Shown here in pieces: positions 5,968 to 11,684 of a stretch of DNA of 12,665 nucleotides. A model generated the notes under the pieces. That model was not told the origin of the DNA. It saw nothing but the letters and a program-made list of their open reading frames with translations, and did not search any database. The stretch covers positions 1 through 12,665 of the forward strand of contig JAHCSD010000010.1 in NCBI GenBank assembly GCA_018609185.1. Direction: 5' to 3'. The DNA comes from Patescibacteria group bacterium. Lineage in GTDB: Bacteria > Patescibacteriota > Minisyncoccia > JAHCSD01. Position numbers and translations under genes: made by a program. Positions within the stretch are counted from its first letter, which is position 1; the number at the start of each line of letters is the position of its first letter.

Positions 5968-6040
5968 TGTCTACAGTCTACCGTCTACAGTCTACGGCTC
6001 CGTTTTCGTTGCAGTAGTCTGTGGTCTGTAGTCTGTAATC
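5968..6040 (-). repeat. CTACAGT-type inverted short repeats between tuf and rpsJ
   Basis: The plus strand reads four CTAC-containing units with AGT or CGT spacers (5969-5995), then a 16-base interval, then the same unit in inverted orientation as GTAGTCTGT and GTGGTCTGT units (6012-6040). The sense RNA can fold the entire 80-base gap into one imperfect hairpin directly before the TTG start of rpsJ. Confidence 0.75.
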
Positions 6041-6043
6041 TCA

Positions 6044-7237
6044 TTACTTCACTATCTTCGTCACCACCCCTGCGCCAACCGTATGCCCGCCTTCACGGAT
6101 TGCAAACCGCTGTTGCTCTTCCATGGCAATGGGTGAAAGAAGTTTCACAGAAAAGGTCGTGGTGTCTCCCGGCATTACCATCTCGGTTCCTTCAGCCAAG
6201 GTTACCCCACCCGTTACATCAGTTGTTCGGAAATAAAACTGGGGCTTGTATCCCGTGAAGAATGGGGTGTGCCGCCCGCCTTCCTCTTTACTTAACACAT
6301 ACATCTCTGCTTCGAATTCCGTATGAGGGGTAACAGAACCGGGTTTTGCGAGAACCTGGCCACGGTCGATATCCTCTTTTTTCCACCCCCGAAGTAACAA
6401 TCCCACGTTGTCTCCCGCGCGTCCTTCGTCAAGCGACTTGTTAAACATTTCCACGCCGGTAACCACCGTCTTGGTGGTGTCCTTGATGCCGACTAACTCT
6501 ACCTCTTCGTTTACTTTGACAATGCCGCGTTCAATTCTTCCTGTAGCAACCGTCCCTCGTCCTTCAATACTAAAGACGTCCTCAACCGCCATAAGAAACG
6601 GTTTATCCACATCGCGCACGGGATCCGGAATAAATTCATCCAAGGCATTCGCCAGCTCCATAATAGGCTTTGCCGCTTCGTCGTCGGCTGATTTAACTTC
6701 AAGCGCCTTGAGTGCCGAACCTCGAATCACGGGTGTTTTTTCTCCGTCAAATTCATATTTTGTAAGAAGCTCCCGTACTTCGGTTTCTACTAAGTCAATA
6801 AGCTCTGGATCGTCCACTTGGTCTACTTTATTAAGAAACACGATGATCGAAGGAACCCCTACTTGTCGCGCAAGAAGAATGTGTTCCCGCGTCTGGGGCA
6901 TGGGGCCGTCAGCGGCTGATACCACCAAAACAGCTCCATCCATCTGTGCGGCTCCGGTAATCATGTTCTTGATATAGTCTGCGTGCCCGGGACAATCGAT
7001 ATGCGCATAATGCCGCTTTTCTGTCTCATATTCCACGTGACAGGTGGCAATGGTAATACCTCGTTCTCGCTCTTCGGGAGCAGCATCAATTTGATCAACT
7101 GATTTTTCTGAGGCAGAATACCCCGCCAGCTTAAACACGTGTAACATTGCCGCGGTAAGAGTGGTCTTACCGTGGTCCACGTGACCAATGGTACCGACGT
7201 TTACGTGTGGCTTTGTTCGTTCGAATTTCTCGGCCAT
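6044..7237 (-). CDS. tuf: Elongation factor Tu (tuf)
   Basis: The product is 397 residues, close to the standard 393-400. GTPase motifs are all present: P-loop GHVDHGKT at 18-25, switch I RGITI at 59-63, DCPGHADY at 81-88, NKVD at 136-139 and SALK near 174. Domains II and III follow, with [13 protein letters not shown] and the C-terminal ending [18 protein letters not shown]-Tu delivers aminoacyl-tRNA to the ribosomal A site. Switch I continues ATCHVEY where E. coli has NTSHVEY, a small deviation. The gene has its own promoter (7337-7365) and a leader of CCCTAAA repeats instead of a Shine-Dalgarno sequence. It leads directly into rpsJ, joining the str and S10 clusters. Confidence 0.98.
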   Translation of the reverse strand: MAEKFERTKPHVNVGTIGHVDHGKTTLTAAMLHVFKLAGYSASEKSVDQIDAAPEERERGITIATCHVEYETEKRHYAHIDCPGHADYIKNMITGAAQMDGAVLVVSAADGPMPQTREHILLARQVGVPSIIVFLNKVDQVDDPELIDLVETEVRELLTKYEFDGEKTPVIRGSALKALEVKSADDEAAKPIMELANALDEFIPDPVRDVDKPFLMAVEDVFSIEGRGTVATGRIERGIVKVNEEVELVGIKDTTKTVVTGVEMFNKSLDEGRAGDNVGLLLRGWKKEDIDRGQVLAKPGSVTPHTEFEAEMYVLSKEEGGRHTPFFTGYKPQFYFRTTDVTGGVTLAEGTEMVMPGDTTTFSVKLLSPIAMEEQQRFAIREGGHTVGAGVVTKIVK

Positions 7238-7240
7238 ATA

Positions 7241-7318
7241 CTAGGGGTTAGGGTTTAGGGGTTAGGGTTTAGGGTTTCGCTGACTATACCCTATACCCTA
7301 TTGGCTATACCCTAGAGT
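7241..7318 (-). repeat. Telomere-like G-run repeat and hairpin in the tuf leader
   Basis: The plus strand carries five runs of three or four G (7244-7275) with TTA or TTTA spacers, a textbook G-quadruplex pattern on the template strand. Opposite-sense CCCTATA units at 7289-7315 can pair with these runs, so the tuf leader RNA may form a long hairpin. The block ends four bases from the tuf ATG. Confidence 0.75.
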
Positions 7319-7336
7319 TATTTAATAACAACATAT

Positions 7337-7365
7337 ATTTTATACACCTCAACATATTTAGTCAA
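7337..7365 (-). promoter_or_regulatory. tuf promoter
   Basis: On the minus strand TTGACT (7365-7360), a 17-base spacer, and TAAAAT (7342-7337). The -35 box abuts and shares bases with the right arm of the GTTAGAAGT inverted repeat. The expected transcript start is about 90 bases upstream of the tuf ATG. Confidence 0.75.
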
Positions 7366-7464
7366 CCCCGTTAGAAGTTTTTTTGTAAATTTCAAGTACA
7401 TTTTTAAAAAATGGCTATTATCTCTCCCAAGAACATTATTTAATCTCAATACTTCTAACGGGGT
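7365..7464 (-). repeat. ACCCCGTTAGAAGT inverted repeat with a long AT-rich loop, upstream of the tuf promoter
   Basis: Perfect 14-base arms lie at 7365-7378 and 7451-7464, separated by 72 AT-rich bases. The arms share CCCCGTTAGA with H2 of the three-hairpin elements, but the loop is unrelated and much longer. The sequence preceding it on the minus strand (AAAGCCTTGACCCC) resembles AAAACCTTACCCC in those elements, suggesting a related but rearranged member that has brought in, or been joined to, a promoter. Confidence 0.7.
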
Positions 7465-7521
7465 CAAGGCTTTGAGAAGCAATGGTCCCGATGAAGTCGA
7501 GGATTCCCGGCAAGGCCGGAA

Positions 7522-7824
7522 TTAAAACGGTAAATCTTCCAGTTTAATAGTGTGGGTTCTCGCCCGTTCTTCCGCGCCTTCCCTGTTAAACGATAAAGCC
7601 GTATCTTGAACACCGAATGAAGTGCTGTTTTCTTGAAGTTCTTCATTAAGATGTTCTTCGGTTAGGGATTCGGTGGGAAATTGGGGTTCTTGGGATGGTT
7701 TTACTGCAACCAAAGCCCTGTATTCCTCTATAGGCAGCAACACATAAGATGGCTTCCCACTTTCAAAAATAATAACCTTTGACTTCTCTTTTTCTAATAT
7801 GTCTTTTATTGAAGTAAAATCCAT
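7522..7824 (-). CDS. Small Phd/YefM-like protein between fusA and tuf
   Basis: The product is 100 residues. The N-terminus MDFTSIKDILEKEKSKVIIF followed by ESGKPSYVLLPIEEYRAL has the pattern of Phd/YefM-type antitoxin domains: a short helix, a beta hairpin with a G-x-P turn, and a PIEEY helix. The remainder (about 45-100) is Glu/Ser/Thr-rich, probably disordered, and ends THTIKLEDLPF. No toxin-like partner gene follows. The start at 7824 is chosen because the preceding element ends ATTGGC-ATG; the open frame extends further upstream through H3 (LRFRACLAEKIG) and would give a false N-terminus. This position is not part of the standard str operon. Its role is unknown; DNA binding or autoregulation is only a suggestion from fold resemblance. 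Confidence 0.7.
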   Translation of the reverse strand: MDFTSIKDILEKEKSKVIIFESGKPSYVLLPIEEYRALVAVKPSQEPQFPTESLTEEHLNEELQENSTSFGVQDTALSFNREGAEERARTHTIKLEDLPF

Positions 7825-7980
7825 GCCAATTTTCTCAGCGAGGCAAGCCCGAAAGCGCAGCTGAGATGTTAGAAAGTTGAGCACCCCGTTAGATGAGCGA
7901 GCTTGTGAGCTCTATCTAATGGGGTAAGGTTTTGCACCCAATCCCGCTTCGCCTTTGGCTCGTGCTCTTGGACAAAGCCC
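7825..7980 (-). repeat. Three-hairpin intercistronic element, copy E (fusA to small gene)
   Basis: H1 starts at the fusA TAA: TAAGGGCTTTG pairs with CAAAACCTTA, then CCAA/TTGG and an inner GCC-AAA-GGC. H2 is at 7883-7925 with a G-T opposition on the plus strand, and its 19-base centre is in the minority (inverted) orientation. H3 uses TCTCAGC/GCTGAGA and ends AAATTGGC-ATG. The H3 frame relative to the ATG reads RACLAEKIGM. Confidence 0.85.
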
Positions 7981-10113
7981 TTATTGTCTCTTGCCCTCAA
8001 TAATCTCCTGTGCAATATTATTAGGGACCTCCTCATACTTCTCAAACTCCATAGTATACGAAGCTCTTCCCTGGGTCATAGAACGAATTTGTGTGGCGTA
8101 CCCGAACATTTCAGAGAGAGGAACCTTGGCATCAATTACTCTTATTCCAAGCCGCTCTCCTACATCCTCTATTTTAGCACGTTTTGAAGCAAGGTCCCCC
8201 GTAACGTCCCCCAAAAAGTCTTCCGGAGTTACGGCCTCCACCTTCATAATCGGCTCAAGAAGCACGAGTTTCGCGGTTTTGACGGCTTCCTGTAATGCCA
8301 TGGATCCTGCAATTTTGAATGCAAATTCAGAAGAATCAACATCGTGAAACGAACCGTCGTAAAGCGTTGCTTTCAAATCCACGAGCGGGTATCCGGCAAG
8401 CACACCTTTTCCCAGCGCTTCCTTAACCCCTTTTTGGACCGCAGGAATAAACTCTTGAGGGATGGTACCGCCTTTAATCGCATCAACAAATTCAAATCCG
8501 GCCCCTCGCTCAAGCGGTTCAACCCGTAACCATACATGTCCGTACTGGCCTCTCCCCCCTGACTGGCGGATATACTTTGCTTCGGCCTCTGCTTCCTCGC
8601 GAATGGTCTCTTTGTAGGCAACCTGCGGTTTTCCAATATTTGCCCCCACCTTAAACTCTCTTAACATTCTATCTACAATCACTTCCAAATGCAACTCCCC
8701 CATGCCAGAAATAATCACGTCTCCCGTTTCTTCGTCTGATCTTATTCTGAAGGTAGGATCTTCCTGGGATAATTTCTTAAGGGCCGTTCCCATTTTCTCC
8801 TGATCTGCCTTTGATTTGGGCTCAATACGAAGCGAGATAACCGGTTCGGGAAAAATTATTTTCTCAAGGATGATGGGACTCGCAGGATCGGCAAGCGTGT
8901 CTCCGGTCGTGGTATGTGTGAGCCCCACGGCCGCGCCAATGTCGCCCGCATATACCTCGTCTACCTCTTCCCGCTCATTTGCATGCATCCGTAATATTCG
9001 GCCAATCCTCTCTTTTTGGCGCTGAGAAACGTTTTCTACATAAGAACCCTTCTTAAGCGTGCCTGAATATACCCGAAAATACGTAAGCTGCCCCACAAAA
9101 GGATCGGTTGCCACCTTGAATGCAAGGGCTGAAAACGACCCGTCGTCCTTTGGTTCCCGCGTTACTTCTTTATTAGTTTTTGGATCAATCCCCTTCACCG
9201 GAGGCAGGTCTCCGGGACTGGGCAGATAATATACAATGGCATCAAGCAGGGGCTGAACCCCTTTGTTTTTGAGCGCACTTCCGCAAAGTACCGGAATAAT
9301 TTCATAGGAGATTACGGCCCTTCGAAGCACTTCTCGCAACTCACCCGTGGTAATTTCCTCCCCGGCCGCGTATTTCTCGAGGAGCTTCTCGTCTTGCTCA
9401 GCAATTTTTTCAATAAGTTCGGTGCGCGCCACACCTGCCTGCGCCTTAAGTTCCGCGGGGATCTCGCCGTAGCGCACCTCTTCTCCCTGATCCCCCTTAA
9501 ACAATAGAGCTTTCATTTCAAGGAGATCCACTACTCCTGAAAAATTCTGTTCTTCTCCTATGGGAAGCTGGATGGGGATGGCATTACGATTAAGCCGCGA
9601 GCGGATAGACTCAAGGCTTTTATCAAAACTTGCCCCGGTTCGGTCTAATTTATTAATAAAACAAATACGGGGGACGTTATAGCGATCTGCCTGCCGCCAT
9701 ACGGTTTCCGATTGGGGCTCCACGCCCGCAACTCCGTCAAACACCACGACCCCGCCATCGAGCACGCGGAGTGACCTCTCTACCTCAACCGTAAAATCAA
9801 CGTGCCCCGGAGTATCAATAATATTAATTCGATATTCATTATTCTTTCTGTCTTCTTCTGATGCCGGCCGGTCCCCCACCTTAAATTCAAGTGGAAGCCA
9901 AAAACAGGTGGTGGCGGCAGACGTTATGGTAATTCCGCGCTCGCGTTCTTGTTCCATCCAGTCCATAATTGCCTCGCCCTCATGGACCTCCCCAATTTTG
10001 TGCGATATTCCGGTATAAAAAAGCACTCGTTCAGTAACGGTGGTTTTCCCGGCATCAATATGGGCAATGATGCCGATATCTCGTACACGTTCAATTGGGT
10101 ACTGCCTGGGCAT
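7981..10113 (-). CDS. fusA: Elongation factor G (fusA)
   Basis: The product is 710 residues (E. coli 704). GTPase motifs: P-loop AHIDAGKT at 17-24, switch [13 protein letters not shown] at 58-69, DTPGHVDF at 100-107 and NKLD at 154-157. Domains II to V follow, with [26 protein letters not shown] in domain [15 protein letters not shown] in domain IV and [19 protein letters not shown] in domain V. EF-G drives translocation and, with RRF, ribosome recycling. Between switch I and DTPGH there is a roughly 12-residue insertion (within [20 protein letters not shown]) compared with E. coli. The start at 10113 is directly after element copy F. No Shine-Dalgarno sequence is visible. Confidence 0.98.
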   Translation of the reverse strand: MPRQYPIERVRDIGIIAHIDAGKTTVTERVLFYTGISHKIGEVHEGEAIMDWMEQERERGITITSAATTCFWLPLEFKVGDRPASEEDRKNNEYRINIIDTPGHVDFTVEVERSLRVLDGGVVVFDGVAGVEPQSETVWRQADRYNVPRICFINKLDRTGASFDKSLESIRSRLNRNAIPIQLPIGEEQNFSGVVDLLEMKALLFKGDQGEEVRYGEIPAELKAQAGVARTELIEKIAEQDEKLLEKYAAGEEITTGELREVLRRAVISYEIIPVLCGSALKNKGVQPLLDAIVYYLPSPGDLPPVKGIDPKTNKEVTREPKDDGSFSALAFKVATDPFVGQLTYFRVYSGTLKKGSYVENVSQRQKERIGRILRMHANEREEVDEVYAGDIGAAVGLTHTTTGDTLADPASPIILEKIIFPEPVISLRIEPKSKADQEKMGTALKKLSQEDPTFRIRSDEETGDVIISGMGELHLEVIVDRMLREFKVGANIGKPQVAYKETIREEAEAEAKYIRQSGGRGQYGHVWLRVEPLERGAGFEFVDAIKGGTIPQEFIPAVQKGVKEALGKGVLAGYPLVDLKATLYDGSFHDVDSSEFAFKIAGSMALQEAVKTAKLVLLEPIMKVEAVTPEDFLGDVTGDLASKRAKIEDVGERLGIRVIDAKVPLSEMFGYATQIRSMTQGRASYTMEFEKYEEVPNNIAQEIIEGKRQ

Positions 10114-10273
10114 GCCAATGTTCTCAACGAAACAAATTCGAAGAATGCCGTTGAGTTGTTAGAACAGTGAGCACCCCGTTAGATAGAGCTCGTAGAGCTC
10201 GCTCATCTAACGGGGTAAGGTTTTGTAACCAATCAGCCTTCGCTCTTCGAGCTCGGCCTCTTGGACAAAGCCC
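10114..10273 (-). repeat. Three-hairpin intercistronic element, copy F (rpsG to fusA)
   Basis: H1 starts at the rpsG TAA: TAAGGGCTTTGT pairs with ACAAAACCTTA, then CCAA/TTGG, GCC/GGC and GCTC-GAA-GAGC. H2 is at 10173-10216, fully paired, majority loop orientation. H3 uses CTCAACG/CGTTGAG where copies C and E have CTCAGC/GCTGAG, a compensatory A-T for G-C exchange; a small inner stem ATTC/GAAT is also kept. It ends AACATTGGC-ATG. Confidence 0.85.
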
Positions 10274-10741
10274 TTAACGAGCAAAATGAGCAAAAGCCCT
10301 GTTCGCTTCAGCCATTCGGTGAGTATTTTCCTTCCTCTTTACCGCGTCTCCCTCATTTTTTGATGCCGCAATAAGCTCTGCCGCCAGTCTCTCTTTCATG
10401 GGTTTACCTTTCCTGGCACGTGCTGCGCCAAGAATCCATCGCATCGAAAGATAGGTTTTGCGGTCTCCCCTTACTTCCATCGGAACCTGATAAGTCGCGC
10501 CGCCAATCCGTTTTGACTTTACCTCCATCAAAGGACCGGCGTTATTCAGGGCCAGGTCAAAGACTTCAATGGGGTCTTTTTTTGTTTTCTCGGCAACCAC
10601 ATCAAACGCATCGTACACAATGCGGTTCGCAATACTTTTCTTTCCACCAAGCATAATATAATTAACAAATTTAGAAACAAGGACGTTTCCGTATTTAATA
10701 TCGGGTTCAATTGGCCGTAATACTTTTTTCTTCCTTCTCAT
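10274..10741 (-). CDS. rpsG: 30S ribosomal protein S7 (rpsG)
   Basis: The product is 155 residues, the usual length. It starts [20 protein letters not shown]. Family signatures are [49 protein letters not shown] and the C-terminal [21 protein letters not shown]7 nucleates assembly of the 30S head and in E. coli is the translational repressor of the str operon, binding the rpsL-rpsG intercistronic RNA. Here that intercistronic RNA is a set of CACTAAT/CACGAAT repeats. No Shine-Dalgarno sequence is visible before the ATG. The stop codon forms the first pairs of hairpin H1 in copy F. Confidence 0.97.
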   Translation of the reverse strand: MRRKKKVLRPIEPDIKYGNVLVSKFVNYIMLGGKKSIANRIVYDAFDVVAEKTKKDPIEVFDLALNNAGPLMEVKSKRIGGATYQVPMEVRGDRKTYLSMRWILGAARARKGKPMKERLAAELIAASKNEGDAVKRKENTHRMAEANRAFAHFAR

Positions 10742-10744
10742 AAA

Positions 10745-10845
10745 TTAAATTACACTAAGCACCACGAATACCAACACGAAGTACCACGAAATAGTGAACA
10801 AGAATTAGTGGCCATTAGTGTTAATATTAGTGGTTATTCGTGTCC
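10745..10845 (-). repeat. CACTAAT/CACGAAT inverted repeats between rpsL and rpsG
   Basis: In the sense RNA the units CACGAAT, CACTAAT, CACTAAT, CACTAAT are followed by inverted units (TTCGTGG, TTCGTGT, ATTCGTGG, TTAGTG). The 110-base gap can therefore fold back on itself. GAACAA and TTGTTC copies add further pairing. No gene lies in the gap. Confidence 0.7.
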
Positions 10846-10851
10846 CGTTGT

Positions 10852-11259
10852 TCATGTTTTTTTGGCTCCATATTTACTCCGTTTCTGCTTCCGTCCGTCA
10901 ACCCCACTGGTATCAAGGACTCCCCGCACTATATGATATCGCACACCGGGTAAATCCTTCACCCTCCCTCCACGAATCATGACCACCGAGTGTTCCTGTA
11001 GATTATGACCTTCACCGGGGATATATGCGGTTACCTCCATGCCGTTGGTAAGACGGACGCGCGCAACTTTGCGAAGCGCCGAGTTTGGTTTTGTGGGGGT
11101 TACTGTTGTCACCTTTACGCACACGCCTCGTTTGAACGGGGAATTAAAAGGAGAGGGACGGTTTTTCTCGATGTTAAATGCAAATTTAAGAGCAGGGCTT
11201 TTTGCCCTTCCTTTAAACTTCTTTCGCGGACGTCTTGTAAGTTGATTTATGGTCGGCAT
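10852..11259 (-). CDS. rpsL: 30S ribosomal protein S12 (rpsL) with an insertion
   Basis: The product is 135 residues (E. coli 124). It begins [20 protein letters not shown] and ends [10 protein letters not shown]. The decoding-centre segment is [11 protein letters not shown] (54-64), with K57 equivalent to the streptomycin-site lysine of E. coli S12. [17 protein letters not shown] and [13 protein letters not shown], including the aspartate that is methylthiolated in some bacteria, are intact. Between SPAL and KRGVC there are 18 residues ([18 protein letters not shown]) where E. coli has five. The frame stays open far upstream, but the family N-terminus fixes the ATG at 11259. It is the first gene after the main promoter. 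Confidence 0.97.
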   Translation of the reverse strand: MPTINQLTRRPRKKFKGRAKSPALKFAFNIEKNRPSPFNSPFKRGVCVKVTTVTPTKPNSALRKVARVRLTNGMEVTAYIPGEGHNLQEHSVVMIRGGRVKDLPGVRYHIVRGVLDTSGVDGRKQKRSKYGAKKT

Positions 11260-11274
11260 ATTCTCTCGCTCCGA

Positions 11275-11342
11275 CGGGTACAGTACTGTACCCGGCTCCG
11301 CTCGGTCAAATTTCCGCCAGAGGCGGATCAGCCTCAGGCTGA
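11275..11342 (-). promoter_or_regulatory. Palindrome-rich leader of the str operon
   Basis: Three palindromes stand between the promoter and rpsL: CGGGTACAGTACTGTACCCG (11275-11294, perfect), TCCGCC-AGA-GGCGGA (11313-11327) and TCAGCCT-C-AGGCTGA (11328-11342), the last two touching. The first lies 16 bases before the rpsL ATG, close enough to affect initiation. No known ribosomal-protein leader motif is recognised. Confidence 0.6.
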
Positions 11343-11386
11343 AAAAATGACGAGGCGAAACTAACGATACCTTAACACAATTAATA

Positions 11387-11415
11387 AACATAACAAAGGA
11401 GGGCAATGGTGTCAA
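11387..11415 (-). promoter_or_regulatory. Main promoter of the str-S10 cluster
   Basis: On the minus strand TTGACA (11415-11410), a 17-base spacer, and TATGTT (11392-11387). The leader to the rpsL ATG is about 120 bases. It is the only good minus-strand promoter between the upstream gene and rpsL. Confidence 0.8.
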
Positions 11416-11465
11416 CATGTCGTTCTGTGCCAACATGTTCTCTTCGGTTGTCTCTTCGGCAACAC

Positions 11466-11488
11466 TGTGCAACACTCGGTGTTGCACA
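11466..11488. repeat. TGTGCAACAC hairpin
   Basis: Ten-base perfect arms TGTGCAACAC and GTGTTGCACA around a TCG loop. Its sequence ACACCGAGTGTTG (minus strand) recurs in the hairpin at 11610-11663, so the two can pair with each other. Confidence 0.7.
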
Positions 11489-11496
11489 TTTATCTT

Positions 11497-11522
11497 AAAC
11501 GCCTCAATCGATTGAGGCGTTT
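11497..11522. terminator. Perfect 26-base palindrome, probable bidirectional terminator
   Basis: AAACGCCTCAATCGATTGAG continues to GCGTTT, a perfect palindrome with a GC-rich stem and A/T flanks. On the plus strand TTTGTTTCTT follows; on the minus strand TTTAAGATAAA follows. It lies downstream of the surface-protein gene and before the str promoter. Confidence 0.6.
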
Positions 11523-11532
11523 GTTTCTTCCT

Positions 11533-11559
11533 GATGAACGAGGTTAAACCTCGTTCATC
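11533..11559. repeat. GATGAACGAGGTT hairpin
   Basis: Perfect 13-base arms around a single central A. Its right arm contains GTTCATC, which can alternatively pair with GATGAAC at 11588-11594 in the next hairpin. Confidence 0.65.
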
Positions 11560-11561
11560 GG

Positions 11562-11594
11562 ATCTCGTACATAACCTTGAATTACGAGATGAAC
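11562..11594. repeat. ATCTCGT/ACGAGAT hairpin
   Basis: Seven-base arms (11562-11568 and 11584-11590) around a 15-base loop, followed by GAAC. Extending this hairpin outward uses GTTCATC from the neighbouring palindrome, so the two structures compete. Confidence 0.5.
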
Positions 11595-11609
11595 AGAATA
11601 AACAAAGAT

Positions 11610-11663
11610 GACCCGTTTCCACACCGAGTGTTGACGAAAAAACACTCGAGTGCTCTACGGGTC
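11610..11663 (-). terminator. Nested hairpin after the surface-protein gene, possible terminator
   Basis: Outer arms GACCCGT and ACGGGTC enclose CGAGTGTT/AACACTCG and short flanking pairs. On the minus strand a run of six T follows the self-complementary ACTCGAGT inside the structure. It starts 21 bases after the stop of the upstream gene. Confidence 0.5.
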
Positions 11664-11684
11664 TTAAAAAGTTGGATTCGTACG

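Noticed and set aside
7244..7275. GGGTTTAG repeats as a real telomere.
   Set aside because: They are internal, few, and lie between two genes of a continuous operon.
216..10216. H2 arms GTTAGAT and ATCTAAC match the integron attC core patterns GTTRRRY and RYYYAAC.
   Set aside because: In attC the RYYYAAC core comes first and GTTRRRY last. Here the order is inside out, no integrase is visible, and the genes are essential ribosomal genes in canonical order.
216..10216. H2 as an intrinsic transcription terminator.
   Set aside because: The sense-strand hairpin is followed by GCTCAAT or GCTCGAT, without a U-tract, and lies within operons that must be read through.
172..10273. The regularly recurring hairpin elements as a CRISPR array or a simple REP cluster.
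   Set aside because: The copies are separated by whole genes, not by short unique spacers, and each copy contains three different hairpins.
172..10273. IS200/IS605-type insertion sites, since CCTTAC precedes H2 in several copies.
   Set aside because: TTAC is too short to be informative, copies C and D differ, and no transposase is in the window.
11562..11594. A tRNA gene in the hairpin region before rpsL.
   Set aside because: No T-loop GTTCRANNC or acceptor stem is present and the hairpins do not form a cloverleaf.
11260..11622. Open frame extending upstream of rpsL for about 120 codons.
   Set aside because: It crosses the promoter and palindromes, has no family similarity, and S12 starts at MPTINQL.
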